DNA of 64,000 nucleotides from Pseudomonas sp. URMO17WK12:I2 (GCF_003253735.1 NZ_QKYW01000009.1:124001-188000); one strand, 5' to 3'; shown: positions 1 to 9,278, counted from the first letter of the stretch. Notes: a model not told the origin generated them from the letters alone. Numbers and translations are program-made.

Positions 1-1
1 G

Positions 2-1888
2 TATGCACAGTCACCGGGCAACGAGGGCATCAAGATCGCTATCCGTGGCTCGGGCATCAACCGCGGCACCGGTTCCCACGCCAGCGGCAACCACATCATG
101 CTCGACGGTTTGCCGTTGACCGGCTCGGGCGGCACGCCCTACGAGCTGCTCGAGCCCTTGTGGATCAGCCGCGCCGAGGTGCTGCGCGGCGCCAACGGGT
201 TCGACAAAGGCTCGCTGGCCCTGGGTGGCGCCATCGACTACATCACCCGCACCGGCCGTGATGCCGACAAACTGCAGCTGCGCTATGAGGCCGGCAGCCA
301 CGGTTACCAGAAGCGCAGCATCAGCTCCGGCCAGGTGCTGGGCGACTTCGATTACTACATCAATGTCACCGACAGCCGTTACGACGGTTATCAGGATCAC
401 TCGTCTGGCAAAGGCCAGGGCGTCGCTGCCAACGTCGGCTATCGCCTCAACGAAAACCTGGAGACGCGCTTCTACCTGCGTTATCGGGAGACCGAGCACG
501 AAGTACCGGGCCGCCTGACCAAGGCACAGATCGAGCACGATCCACGGGCGGCGGCTGCCAATAACCTGCGTATCGATGCTCACCGCGACCAACCCGGCAG
601 CACCTGGCTGGCCAACAAGACCACCTGGCAGATCGATGACGACTCTACCCTGGTGGCCGGCCTGGCCTATCACCACTACCCGATGAATATCGTCGAAAAC
701 AGCTCGCCCAACGGCAACACCTACCGGGTGCGCGTGGACTACAGCGATGTCAGCGGCACCCTGAACTACACCCGTCGCCACAGCCTGTTCGGGCTCGACA
801 GCACCACCACCCTGGGCTTTCGCAGCACCACCAACCTGCCGAGCAGCAAGTCGAAAGAAAATGCAGCGCTACCGATCAGTGTCGGTGGCACCGATTACCC
901 GGCCGGCACCCTGATGCGCGCCTACGAGCACCTGGGTTCGGACAACGTGCTGCATATCGGCAACGAAACCGAGCTGGCCCCCGATCTGTGGCTGACCAGT
1001 GGCCTGGCGCTGATCTATACCCGTCGTGAGGTAGAGGTGACCTGGCCGGCCACCGACGACAAGCTCAGCGAACACAGCTGGGATTACGCGCCGCGTATCG
1101 GCCTGCGCTACCAGCTCAACCCGGACGTGCAGCTGTACGGCAATATCAGCCGCTCGGTGGAACCGCCCCACGCCTGGTCGATGCTCTGGAGTTCGCCGCT
1201 ACGTTTCCCGACCAGCAACCAGCCGTACAGTGCCCGCCAGCGCGCGCCGATTTCCCTGGATAACCAGACCGCCACCACCTTCGAAGTCGGCGGCCGTGGT
1301 GACTCCGCCGTGGGCCAGTGGGATGTGGCCTACTACTACTCGCTGGTGCGCCATGAATTGCTGACCGTGGAAATCACACCTGGTGTTCCTCCTTCCGAGG
1401 CCAACGCCAGTCCCACCATCCACCAGGGCATCGAGCTGGGCCTCGACAGCACGCTGTGGGACGGCGGCGCAGCGGGTGCCCTGGCCTTGCGCCAGGCCTA
1501 CACCTTCAGCGACTTCCACTACCGCGACGACGATGCCTTCGGCGACAACCGCCTGCCCGGCCTGCCCCGCCACTATTACCAGGCCGAACTGCGCTACGAC
1601 CACCCGAGTGGTTTCTATGCCGGGCTCAATACCCAGTACGCCTCCAGGGCTGCGGTGGATTACGCCAACTCCTACTACGCCGATGCCTACGCGATATTCG
1701 GCGCGACTCTTGGTTACGCCTCGCCGAAAGACGACTGGCAGACCTGGCTCGACCTGCGCAACCTGACCGACAAGCGCTACGCCGCCACCGTCACGCCGGG
1801 CTATGACGACAACGGCGCCGATGTCGCCCGCTCGACACCGGGCGAGGGTTTCGGGGCGTTCGTGGGGATGTCGTACAGCTTCAACTGA
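2..1888 (+). CDS. TonB-dependent outer-membrane receptor, 5' end outside window
   Basis: The reading frame is already open at base 2, so the signal peptide and the start of the plug domain lie upstream of the window. The visible part begins inside the plug (motifs IAIRGSGINRG, then EVLRGANGFDKG and GGAIDYITRTG, typical of the TonB receptor plug) and continues through a full 22-strand-type beta-barrel. It ends in an aromatic C-terminal strand, FVGMSYSFN, as expected for assembly by the BAM complex. The substrate cannot be told from sequence; receptors of this FecA/FhuA-like family take up ferric siderophores or ferric citrate. No sigma/anti-sigma pair is adjacent on this strand. The methionine at 98 is internal to the plug and not a start. 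Family assignment is firm, ligand unknown. Confidence 0.9.
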   Translation, partial: YAQSPGNEGIKIAIRGSGINRGTGSHASGNHIMLDGLPLTGSGGTPYELLEPLWISRAEVLRGANGFDKGSLALGGAIDYITRTGRDADKLQLRYEAGSHGYQKRSISSGQVLGDFDYYINVTDSRYDGYQDHSSGKGQGVAANVGYRLNENLETRFYLRYRETEHEVPGRLTKAQIEHDPRAAAANNLRIDAHRDQPGSTWLANKTTWQIDDDSTLVAGLAYHHYPMNIVENSSPNGNTYRVRVDYSDVSGTLNYTRRHSLFGLDSTTTLGFRSTTNLPSSKSKENAALPISVGGTDYPAGTLMRAYEHLGSDNVLHIGNETELAPDLWLTSGLALIYTRREVEVTWPATDDKLSEHSWDYAPRIGLRYQLNPDVQLYGNISRSVEPPHAWSMLWSSPLRFPTSNQPYSARQRAPISLDNQTATTFEVGGRGDSAVGQWDVAYYYSLVRHELLTVEITPGVPPSEANASPTIHQGIELGLDSTLWDGGAAGALALRQAYTFSDFHYRDDDAFGDNRLPGLPRHYYQAELRYDHPSGFYAGLNTQYASRAAVDYANSYYADAYAIFGATLGYASPKDDWQTWLDLRNLTDKRYAATVTPGYDDNGADVARSTPGEGFGAFVGMSYSFN

Positions 1889-2084
1889 GCCCACCTGCCG
1901 CACGTGGCCCTTCGGCCGCCGACAGCTGCAGAACAGCCCGGCGAGCCACCATTTTTTGAACGCCCTCACAATAGCCCCAATGAGCTATAGGGCTTGTCGA
2001 ACTTCTGTGGACAATGGCGCGTTGAACCTTTGCGCAACCCGAGAGGCCTGCGCGCCTGACATACAACCTGGATGGATACGCACG

Positions 2085-3227
2085 ATGAACGTGAAGGGAA
2101 CCGCCGCAGCGCAGCGCCTGAGAAATTCAGCGCCCTATTTAGCCACGCTGTTCAGCATCACCCTGTGCAGCCTGGCATTGGCTGCATGCGTTCCCATCGC
2201 ACCGCCCGGGCAAGGCTACTATGCCGGGCAGGCACAGCCTGCTTCGCCGCAGGCCATGATGCTGGAAATGCGTAAAGCTCATGACGAAATGTTCGCCCAG
2301 ATAAAAACTTCGGGCAAAGCCATTCTCATTGTGCCAACTGCCAGCCTGGACGGCACGACCGACTTCCAGAACAACGACTCGATCGCCGAATTTCTGCGAC
2401 TTCGTTCGGGGGTTACCGAGTGGACCAATACCTCGCGCCCGTCGTCCAAATTCTTCGTCGGCTACGACACCAAAAACGAGCCGGACCAGAACGATCCAAG
2501 CCGATCCTATTTCCAGTTGGTTTTCGGGCGCACGCTCTACAAGATCTTCGTGGTCGACCCGGGTCGCTATACGATCACCAGCGTCAGTTACGTGCTGCCG
2601 CGCACTGCCGCCTTCGAGGCACCGGGGGGCCGTAACATCAAGCCGTCGTCATTGGGTCACCTGATGCTCAAGGCGCAGAAGATCGACGAGTTCGAACACG
2701 GCAAGAAATGGGAAGACGCCAGTTATCGCACCGAGACGGTGGAAGAGGACTACTGCACCTCCGTGCGCGTGGTCAACAACGAGTGCATGAGCCGGGCGAA
2801 AACCTCCTACGACGTGAAACGACAAACCTCTGAGGCAGGCTGGGTGCCCAGCATCCAGCAGCGGACCTTCGAAGCCCGCGATGTGACGGCGACCATCGAC
2901 AAGGAGTTCGCGAGTTTCGCTATCGCCGCTGGTGAAGTCGTTGTTACCGATGGCCTGTTCGCCGAGCCGCCTGCCGCCGTACTCAGGAACAAGAGCTGCA
3001 AACAGGCGGATCAGGAGCGGATGCGCTGCGAGCTCGAACAGGTCACTCTGGTTCAGGTGCTGGGCGAGGTCGAGGAAGTCAGAAACAGTCAGAACCCGAC
3101 CGACTATGGCCTGCCCAAACTGGCTGCAATGCTCAATCAGCTGACCTATCGTCAGATCGATATCAAGGCTCGCGAAACCAGCGGTAAATCGGTGTGGGGA
3201 CCATCCTTTACCTTGAAGGCGAAGTGA
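2085..3227 (+). CDS. Predicted lipoprotein of unknown function
   Basis: I do not recognise a family. The chosen ATG gives a 380-residue protein with a basic N-terminus (MNVKG..., RLRNS), a hydrophobic segment and a lipobox LALAAC at about residues 25-30, so it should be exported and lipidated at that cysteine. The frame is open further upstream, but only this start places the signal peptide at the N-terminus. The mature part is mixed alpha/beta with several cysteine-containing stretches (for example EDYCTSVRVVNNECMS and NKSCKQADQERMRCE) that could form disulfides in the periplasm. It follows the TonB receptor with a gap of about 200 bp and is probably an independent unit. Orientation and export are well supported; no function is proposed. 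Confidence 0.75.
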   Translation: MNVKGTAAAQRLRNSAPYLATLFSITLCSLALAACVPIAPPGQGYYAGQAQPASPQAMMLEMRKAHDEMFAQIKTSGKAILIVPTASLDGTTDFQNNDSIAEFLRLRSGVTEWTNTSRPSSKFFVGYDTKNEPDQNDPSRSYFQLVFGRTLYKIFVVDPGRYTITSVSYVLPRTAAFEAPGGRNIKPSSLGHLMLKAQKIDEFEHGKKWEDASYRTETVEEDYCTSVRVVNNECMSRAKTSYDVKRQTSEAGWVPSIQQRTFEARDVTATIDKEFASFAIAAGEVVVTDGLFAEPPAAVLRNKSCKQADQERMRCELEQVTLVQVLGEVEEVRNSQNPTDYGLPKLAAMLNQLTYRQIDIKARETSGKSVWGPSFTLKAK

Positions 3228-3760
3228 AGCCTTATGTCCCGACGCTGAACGCGATGCGCATAAGCCCGGGATGGAGGGAAGGCCAAGTCTCGGTCCAGCG
3301 CTTACGGAATGAACGGTGCGTTGCTCACACGCATGCCGTTATCCTGCACGACCAAGCGGGCCGACGCGCCGCAGGCCGGTGAGCCGACCTGATATGACAC
3401 AGCCACCGCTTCCCATGCCGAACGCCATGCTGCAGGCCAACACTCCCGCGCTTCGCAACGCGGCCCCAGTCAAGTGGCAGGGCATAGACCTCGGCTGGGC
3501 CTGCAGCGACCTGCTGCTCAGGCCTAAGCTGACGCACACGCTACGTGCAGGGCACCTACGACACCGTGCTACGCTTTGCGCTTGTCCAGCACCGCCGGCC
3601 TGTCGAGCAGCCCAAGGCTTACCTGCGCCGCGTCGCAAAACAACCGAACGGCCAGCGACGGTTTACTACGGCACGCCGCGCGGTGCGACGCTGGGGTTGC
3701 GGATGACATCCTGAGTGGAACCAGCCCGGAAACGAATGCGCCGGACTGGCTGGCGTGCCT
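3228..3760. other. Gene-poor stretch between lipoprotein and TonB receptor
   Basis: About 530 bp with no convincing intact gene. Short frames on both strands have atypical composition and no start-site signals. The only recognisable material is a short plus-strand stretch resembling part of an ECF sigma factor, listed separately. The two flanking genes converge here, but I see no clear U-tract terminator. Confidence 0.5.
3533..3706 (+). pseudogene. Possible decayed fragment of a FecI-type ECF sigma factor
   Basis: In one plus-strand frame, without a start codon and bounded by stops, the translation contains YVQGTYDTVLR followed by EQPKAYLRRVAK. This resembles the region-2 signature of FecI-type sigma factors (pattern xxQxTYLRVLR ... 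xPRAYLxRIAR). The upstream part in another frame (LGWACSDLLL) could be the preceding helix after a frameshift. The stretch is about 55 codons, against about 165 for an intact FecI. It lies next to a TonB receptor, where such genes often sit. The resemblance is judged by eye and could be chance. Confidence 0.3.
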
Positions 3761-6154
3761 TCAGAAATCCAGGGTGGCCGATACTTTCAGGGTGCGCGGC
3801 TCGCCCTGGGTCAGATAGCCGCCGTTGGTGGAGGCCCAATAGGCCTTGTCGGCCACGTTTTCCAGCCCTGCTCGCAGGGTGAGCTGGCGTTCTTCATCCA
3901 GCCTCATGGCGTAGCGGGCGCCCAGGTCGACGCGGGTCCAGGCGGGGATGCTCAGGGTGTTGGCCGTGTCGTAGTACTGGCCACCGGTGCGCAGCAGCAG
4001 CCCATTGAAACTCAGGCCGGCGACGCCCGGCACATCCCAGTCGGCACCCACGTTGTACTGGAACTCGGGCACGCCGACGGCGCGATTGCCATCGTTGGTG
4101 CCATTGGCCGTGCCGCTGAGTTCGGTGTCCATCAGGGTCGCGCCCGCCAGCACGCGCAGTCCCGAAAGCGGCTCGCCGAACAGATTGAGCTCGACGCCGC
4201 GGTTGCGCTGCTGGGCATCCACGCTGAACGTGCCATTCTGGGTCACGCCCTGCGGCTGCTCGATGCGATAGACCCCGAGGCTGCCGCCAAAGGTGCCCCA
4301 GTCCAGTTTGACGCCGGCTTCGACCTGCTTGGTGCGATAGGGTGCGAACATGGTCCCGCGGTTGCTGGCCGCGTTCGGCGCCGTGGGCCCCTGCTGCAGG
4401 GACTCGATCCGGTTGGCATACAGCGACACCACATCGTTGGCCTTGAACACCAGGCCGTAAGCCGGCGTGGTGATGCTGTCCTGGTAGTTGGCGGTGCGCG
4501 CGCCGCTGCCAGCACTCCAGGCATCGGCGCCGATGGACTGGCGGCGCAGCCCGAGGGTCAGCAGCAGGCGATCATCGAAGAAACCCAGGGTGTCGGAAAT
4601 CGCCACGCTGCGGGTGATGACCTTGGCGGTCTTGCGCGGGTCGTGCAGGTCACCGCTGACGCTGGCGACCGGCTCGCGCACCGGCTGTGGATCATACAGG
4701 CTGCCGGGCACGCGGTTGCCGGTGCTCGTAGACTCGAACGCATTGCGCCTTTCCTGCCAGAGCCCGTTGGTGGAGACATTGAGCTGATGGCTGACCGGAC
4801 CCGTCTGCAGATTTCCGCGCAGGCCGGCGACGCTGCTGAAGGTTTCCTGGTCGAGGGGCGAATACAAACGGCCAACCTGCCCGCGGCCATCCGCTGACGC
4901 CACATACACCGACGAATACACCCCGTTCTCCCGCGTGTACTTGCCACCGGCAGCCAGGTAGGCGGTCCAGTTCTCACCCAGGTCATACTCGGCGTTGAAC
5001 ATGCCGTAGGTGTCTTCCAGCTGCGACCAGCTCCAGGGCTGCGAGTAATTGGCGTCGGAGTCCGGCACCTTGGGCACCTTGCCGCCCAACCCGGCGGGGG
5101 TCAGGTAGACCACCGAGCGGCCTTCGTTGATACGCTGCTTCTGGTAGCCGAAATCGGTGGACAGGCGAAGGCGCTCGCCACGGTAATCCAGGCCGACGGT
5201 GGCCAGGCTGAAATGCGAGTGCTCGCCATCGACCGCCGTCTCGCCGTCGCGCTTGGCCACGTTGACGCGGGCGCCGAAGCGGTTGTCGTCGCCGAAACGA
5301 CGCCCCAGGTCGACATGCCCGCCGGTGCGTGAGTCACTGGCATAGTCGAGGGTGACGCTGCGGTTGGGCGTGTCCTCGGCGCGTTTGGAAACCACGTTGA
5401 TGGCACCACCGACGCCACTGCCGCCCGGAGCGACGCCGTTGAGAAAGGCGTTGGCGCCCTTGAATACCTCGACACGCTCGACCGCCTCGGTGGAAATGAT
5501 CTGCCGCGGCAGGATGCCGTACAGGCCGTTGAAGGCGATGTCATCGGTATACAGCTGGAAGCCGCGCACTACGAACACCTGGGAAAAGTTGCCGAAGCCG
5601 TTGGACTGGCGAATCGCCGGGTCGCTGGCCAGCACCTCACCGAGGCTGCGTGCCTGGCGGTTCTCGATCAGTTCGTTGGTGTAGCTGGCCGCGCTGAACG
5701 GCACATCCTGCATATCCTGATTGCCCAGCATGCCGATCCGCGCGCCGCGGGCGACCTGGCCACCGGCGTACTCGACCGGCAGATCGAGGCGCCCATCGGC
5801 CTGGCCGCTGACGGTGGTGGCGTCGAGTTGCAGCGAGTTGGCGTCGCTGCTCAGCGGCACCAGGCTGACCGTGCCGTCGGCGCCGATCAGGTAGCTCAAC
5901 CCGCTGCCCTGCAACAGCCGCTGCAGGCCTTCGTCCACCGAGTAGTCGCCCTTGAGCGCCGGCGCCTGGCGTTCACCGGGGGTCAGGCTGGCATCGTAGA
6001 GCAGGCGCACGTTGGCCTGCTCGGCGAAATCGGTCAGCGCGGCGTCGAGCGGCTGGGCCGGGAGGTCGAACTCCAGGGCCGAAGCACTGGTGGTGGCGAG
6101 CAGCAGGTGGGCGGTGGCGATGGCTTGCCAGAGAGAGGTACGCGTCAGGCGCAT
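3761..6154 (-). CDS. TonB-dependent siderophore receptor with signalling (STN) domain
   Basis: A 797-residue outer-membrane transducer. After a signal peptide (cleavage near SASALEF, about residue 26) comes a secretin/TonB short N-terminal domain of about 75 residues (LEFDLPAQPLDAAL ... GTVSLVPL), which in this family contacts the FecR-type anti-sigma in the periplasm. A TonB-box/plug region follows (DVPFSAASYTNELIENRQ, then RVEVFKGANAFLNGVAPGGSGVGGAINVVSKR) and then the barrel, ending TLKVSATLDF. It lies 134 bp downstream of the fecI-fecR pair on the same strand, the standard arrangement for cell-surface signalling. The likely ligand is a ferric siderophore, perhaps one made by another organism; sequence alone does not say which. 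The start has a plausible signal peptide directly after the ATG. Confidence 0.93.
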   Translation of the reverse strand: MRLTRTSLWQAIATAHLLLATTSASALEFDLPAQPLDAALTDFAEQANVRLLYDASLTPGERQAPALKGDYSVDEGLQRLLQGSGLSYLIGADGTVSLVPLSSDANSLQLDATTVSGQADGRLDLPVEYAGGQVARGARIGMLGNQDMQDVPFSAASYTNELIENRQARSLGEVLASDPAIRQSNGFGNFSQVFVVRGFQLYTDDIAFNGLYGILPRQIISTEAVERVEVFKGANAFLNGVAPGGSGVGGAINVVSKRAEDTPNRSVTLDYASDSRTGGHVDLGRRFGDDNRFGARVNVAKRDGETAVDGEHSHFSLATVGLDYRGERLRLSTDFGYQKQRINEGRSVVYLTPAGLGGKVPKVPDSDANYSQPWSWSQLEDTYGMFNAEYDLGENWTAYLAAGGKYTRENGVYSSVYVASADGRGQVGRLYSPLDQETFSSVAGLRGNLQTGPVSHQLNVSTNGLWQERRNAFESTSTGNRVPGSLYDPQPVREPVASVSGDLHDPRKTAKVITRSVAISDTLGFFDDRLLLTLGLRRQSIGADAWSAGSGARTANYQDSITTPAYGLVFKANDVVSLYANRIESLQQGPTAPNAASNRGTMFAPYRTKQVEAGVKLDWGTFGGSLGVYRIEQPQGVTQNGTFSVDAQQRNRGVELNLFGEPLSGLRVLAGATLMDTELSGTANGTNDGNRAVGVPEFQYNVGADWDVPGVAGLSFNGLLLRTGGQYYDTANTLSIPAWTRVDLGARYAMRLDEERQLTLRAGLENVADKAYWASTNGGYLTQGEPRTLKVSATLDF

Positions 6155-6288
6155 GCTGGGTTTCCTGTGTTCTGCGTAAGGTCATGCGAAGAAGTCGCAT
6201 TTGCAGAGAGGAAGACGAAACGCCCGGGGATTTCTGAACCGCCGATGCGATTATTTTCCAGCATTGCGGCAGCTTAGGTTCTGCCTGC

Positions 6289-7218
6289 TCAGCCGCGGCT
6301 GACCAGCAAAAGCCCGGGCAGGCGCACCAGGCGTACCGGCAGGTTGCTTTCGATGGCGCGCAGCACGGCCTGGGGGTCGTCATGGGCGAACACCCCGGTG
6401 ACCTTCAGCTCACGCACGCTGTCATCGAGAAAGATCACCCGCTGACGCTGGCTGTGCTCGAGCGCGGCGAATACCTCGCTCAGCGGTTGCGCGCGAAACA
6501 CCAGCTTGCCGCGCTGCCAGGCCAGTTGCTGACGAGCGTCGAGTGGCTGCACCTGCTGCATACGGTCAGCACGCCAATGCACCTGCTGGTTGGCGCCGAC
6601 AGCAAGCGGCTGGCTCGCCGCATCGCTGGCCTGCACCTGCCCTTCGGTTACCGCCAGCACCACATCGCGACCATCGTAGTCAACATCGAAACGGGTGCCG
6701 GTCACCCGAATGCGCGCCGGCCCCGCCTCGACGATAAATGGCCGGCTGGCGTCCTTGGCGACCTGCAGATCCACCTCGCCGCGGTACAGACGCACCGTGC
6801 GGCGCCCGTCGCCGAGCGTCCAGTCCAGCGCCGTGGCGCCATTGAGGGTGAGGATCGAGCCGTCTTCCAGCTCGACGGTGCGCACTTCGCCCGGCGCCGT
6901 CGCCACATCGGCGTACCAGCCCAGCCAGGCGCCCTGGGGCAGCCACAGGGCCAGCAGCAACAGCGCGGCACTGGCCAGCGGTACGGCCCAGCGCGCCGAC
7001 CGGCGGCGGGGTGGCGGCAACGTTCGCGGGTTGGCGGGCTGCTCTACCTGGCCCAGCAACGCCCACAGACGATCCACTTCACCGGCGGCCTGCTCATGGG
7101 CCGGCGAGCGCTCGCGCCAGGCCTTGGCCGCCAGGTGGTCGGCCGCGGTAGCGCGCCCTGAGTGCAGCAGCACCCGCCATTCCCGGGCCTGGGCGAGGAG
7201 CGATGAGTCGGTGGTCAC
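6289..7218 (-). CDS. FecR-type anti-sigma factor / sigma regulator
   Basis: A 309-residue inner-membrane protein that holds the adjacent sigma factor inactive and passes on the receptor's signal. The N-terminal cytoplasmic part (about residues 5-75) contains the REWRVLLHSGRAT and AAKAWRERSP motifs of the FecR N-terminal (DUF4880) domain. A single membrane helix follows (around 90-110, ending in LALWLPQGAWLGWY), then the periplasmic FecR domain (VRTVELEDGSILTLNGAT ... RIRVTGTRFDVDYDG) and a short secretin-like C-terminal domain. I chose a GTG start whose GTGA overlaps the stop of the sigma gene upstream; this gives the normal family length and translational coupling. The frame continues upstream with composition unlike a FecR, so longer starts are unlikely. 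Confidence 0.92.
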   Translation of the reverse strand: MTTDSSLLAQAREWRVLLHSGRATAADHLAAKAWRERSPAHEQAAGEVDRLWALLGQVEQPANPRTLPPPRRRSARWAVPLASAALLLLALWLPQGAWLGWYADVATAPGEVRTVELEDGSILTLNGATALDWTLGDGRRTVRLYRGEVDLQVAKDASRPFIVEAGPARIRVTGTRFDVDYDGRDVVLAVTEGQVQASDAASQPLAVGANQQVHWRADRMQQVQPLDARQQLAWQRGKLVFRAQPLSEVFAALEHSQRQRVIFLDDSVRELKVTGVFAHDDPQAVLRAIESNLPVRLVRLPGLLLVSRG

Positions 7219-7718
7219 GGCATCAAATCCATTTTCTGCTGGCAGTGTTCGAGGGCCTTGAGGATATAGCGCCCGGCCATGCTTTCGGAGACGCCAAGGC
7301 GCTGGCCGATTTCTTTCTGGGTCAGGCCTTCGAGGCGGTTCCACAGCAGCGCCTGGCGCAGATGGGCCGGCAAGTCCTCAAGGATACCCTGCAGCCGGTC
7401 GAGCTGCTGCACATCGCCGGCGATCTGCTCGGGGCCGGGCAACTCGGAGGCCAGCTCGACCGAAACGTCTTCCTCCTGCGGCCGCGCCCGCTGTTGGCGC
7501 TGGTGGTCGATGATCAGGTTGCGCGCGATGCGATAGAGAAACGCCCGCAGGTTGCCCACCTCATCGGCACCACGGCGCTGGAAACGCAGCCAGGTTTCCT
7601 GGCGCAGATCAGCCGCCAGTTCGCTGCACTTGAGCTGCCGCGTCAGGAAACGCAGCAGCTCACCGGCATGGCGCTGGAACTGGCCGTCTTGGGCATCGCT
7701 ATCGCGGGGCGGGCGCAC
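7215..7718 (-). CDS. FecI-type ECF RNA polymerase sigma factor
   Basis: A 167-residue extracytoplasmic-function sigma factor of the iron-starvation group. Region 2 is seen as ELAADLRQETWLRF and LRAFLYRIARNLIIDHQRQ, and region 4 as LPAHLRQALLWNRLEGLTQ followed by the helix-turn-helix KEIGQRLGVSESMAGRYIL. I placed the start at a GTG that gives the family's usual length. The frame is open for about 85 codons upstream, but that part has no sigma homology and covers the probable promoter and Fur site. It precedes fecR with a 4-base overlap, and the receptor is downstream, so it presumably drives transcription of the receptor gene. A likely Fur box about 45-60 bp upstream suggests iron repression. 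Confidence 0.9.
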   Translation of the reverse strand: MRPPRDSDAQDGQFQRHAGELLRFLTRQLKCSELAADLRQETWLRFQRRGADEVGNLRAFLYRIARNLIIDHQRQQRARPQEEDVSVELASELPGPEQIAGDVQQLDRLQGILEDLPAHLRQALLWNRLEGLTQKEIGQRLGVSESMAGRYILKALEHCQQKMDLMP

Positions 7719-7761
7719 TCGGGGAGCTCGTGCAGGGAAAGGGTTGCGAACATATATCCGC

Positions 7762-7778
7762 TGCGAACAATTTTCAAT
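7762..7778 (-). promoter_or_regulatory. Putative Fur box upstream of the FecI-type sigma gene
   Basis: The minus-strand sequence ATTGAAAATTGTTCGCA shows the GA.AATT.TTC.CA pattern seen in Fur boxes of Pseudomonas iron-starvation sigma genes, about 12 of 17 positions by eye against an AATGATAATTATTCTCA-type site. It lies about 45 bp before the proposed GTG start, in AT-richer DNA than its surroundings. The match is imperfect. Confidence 0.4.
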
Positions 7779-7863
7779 ACGATGCGACGAGCAGCCATCT
7801 GCCCCGGTTATGCGCCTGGAAACGGCAACGCCCTTATACTGCGCAGCCTGCAGGGAGTTGCCC

Positions 7864-9207
7864 ATGTTTCGTGATGCCTGGCGCCACGCGCCAACCCACC
7901 GCAAGGTGTGGGCGCTGGCGGCGCCGATGATTCTTTCCAACCTGTCCGTGCCGCTGGTGGCGCTGGTCGACACCGCGGTGGTCGGCCATCTGCCCCATGC
8001 CCATCAACTGGGCGCAGTGGCGGTGGGCAGCAGCCTGTACATCCTGATCGTCGGCGTGCTCGGTTTTCTGCGCATGGGCACCACCGGTTTCGCGGCCCAG
8101 GCCTGTGGCCGCGGTGACGGCGGCGCGCTACGCCAGGTGCTGGTACAGGGCCTGCTGCTCGCGGCACTGCTGGCGCTGGTGCTTGGCGCCCTGGCAATTC
8201 CCTTCAGCGGATTGGCGTTGGGGTTGATGAACCCGTCGGCCGAACTCGACGGCCTGGCCCGGGATTTTCTGCACACGCGCCTGCTCGGTCTGCCGGCGGC
8301 GCTGGCCAACTACGCGCTGATCGGCTGGCTGCTCGGCGCCCAGAATGCCCGGGCGCCGCTGGTGATGTTGCTGGTCACCAATCTGCTGAATATCGTGCTG
8401 TCGCTGTGGTTCGTGCTTGGCCTGCACTGGGAGGTTGTCGGTGCCGCCCGCGCCGCGGTGCTGGCCGAATGGGGCGGCCTGCTGGTCGGCCTGGCGCTGG
8501 CCCGGCGTGCCCTGCGCCGCCATCCCGGCAGCACGCGCTGGGCGGCGATGGCAAAGTGGCAAAGCTGGCGCGCGCTGCTGGCGGTGAACCGCGACATTTT
8601 CCTGCGCTCGCTGGCGCTGCAGGCGGTGTTCCTGCTGATCACCATCCAGGGCGCGCGGCTGGGCGACGCCACGGTGGCGGCCAACGCCTTGCTGCTCAAC
8701 GGCCTGTTGATAACGGCCTATGCACTGGATGGCCTGGCCCATGCCGTGGAAGCGCTGTGTGGTCACGCCATTGGCGCGCGGGATCGTCTGGCGCTCAGGC
8801 GCAGCCTGATCGTCGCCGGCATCTGGTCGCTGCTGGCCAGTCTGGTATTCGCGCTGGCGTTCGCATTTGGCGGCCACCTGTTCATCAACCTGCAGACCAA
8901 TATCGCCGCAGTGCGCGAAACCGCCGACCACTACCTGCCCTATCTGGCCCTGCTGCCACTGTTCGCGGTGTGGAGCTACCTGCTCGACGGCCTGTTTATC
9001 GGCGCCACCCGCGCCCGCGAGATGCGCAATGCCATGCTGGCAGCCCTGGCGCTCGGCCTGCCGCTTGCCCTGGCCCTGCAGGGCTTCGGCAACCATGGGT
9101 TGTGGATCGCCTTTCTGAGCTTCATGGCATTGCGCGGCCTGGCACTCGGCGCGTTGGCCTGGCAGCTGGCGCGCCGCGATCAATGGCTGGCGCCGCCCGG
9201 CGGATAA
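7864..9207 (+). CDS. dinF: MATE family efflux transporter, DinF type
   Basis: A 447-residue polytopic membrane protein with about 12 hydrophobic helices. The N-terminus (KVWALAAPMILSNLSVPLVALVDTAVVGHL) is the diagnostic opening of the DinF branch of the MATE exporters, which expel organic cations or toxic compounds using Na+ or H+ gradients. The second half repeats the fold (DIFLRSLALQAVFLLITIQGARLG). The ATG is preceded by a GGGAG ribosome binding site 6 bases away. An upstream extension of the frame runs antisense through fecI and is not coding. It is divergent from fecI and convergent with nadE. The individual substrate is unknown. Confidence 0.9.
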   Translation: MFRDAWRHAPTHRKVWALAAPMILSNLSVPLVALVDTAVVGHLPHAHQLGAVAVGSSLYILIVGVLGFLRMGTTGFAAQACGRGDGGALRQVLVQGLLLAALLALVLGALAIPFSGLALGLMNPSAELDGLARDFLHTRLLGLPAALANYALIGWLLGAQNARAPLVMLLVTNLLNIVLSLWFVLGLHWEVVGAARAAVLAEWGGLLVGLALARRALRRHPGSTRWAAMAKWQSWRALLAVNRDIFLRSLALQAVFLLITIQGARLGDATVAANALLLNGLLITAYALDGLAHAVEALCGHAIGARDRLALRRSLIVAGIWSLLASLVFALAFAFGGHLFINLQTNIAAVRETADHYLPYLALLPLFAVWSYLLDGLFIGATRAREMRNAMLAALALGLPLALALQGFGNHGLWIAFLSFMALRGLALGALAWQLARRDQWLAPPGG

Positions 9208-9230
9208 GCGCCCCCACTAGCGCCCGCCCA

Positions 9231-9258
9231 TAAAAAAGCCCGCCTTAAGAGGCGGGCT
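9231..9258 (-). terminator. Rho-independent terminator of the pncA-pncB-nadE operon
   Basis: Read on the minus strand, an 8-bp GC-rich stem (AGCCCGCC / GGCGGGCT) with a 6-base loop is followed directly by a run of T. It starts about 20 bases after the nadE stop. The T run is only on the minus-strand side, so it serves nadE rather than the MATE gene. Confidence 0.85.
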
Positions 9259-9278
9259 CGCGGGCGCTGCTGCAGGGC

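Noticed and set aside
1803..2084. N-terminal extension of the lipoprotein gene upstream of its signal peptide
   Set aside because: It overlaps the end of the TonB receptor in another frame and would bury the lipobox inside the protein; the ATG at 2085 gives a normal lipoprotein signal.
3755..4897. Long plus-strand open frame across the TonB receptor gene
   Set aside because: It is an antisense shadow of the high-GC receptor gene, rich in Gly/Ala/Val/Gln with no recognised domain and no ribosome site.
7719..7973. N-terminal extension of the FecI-type sigma factor
   Set aside because: The extension lacks sigma homology, runs through the candidate Fur box and overlaps the divergent MATE gene start; the GTG at 7718 gives the family length.
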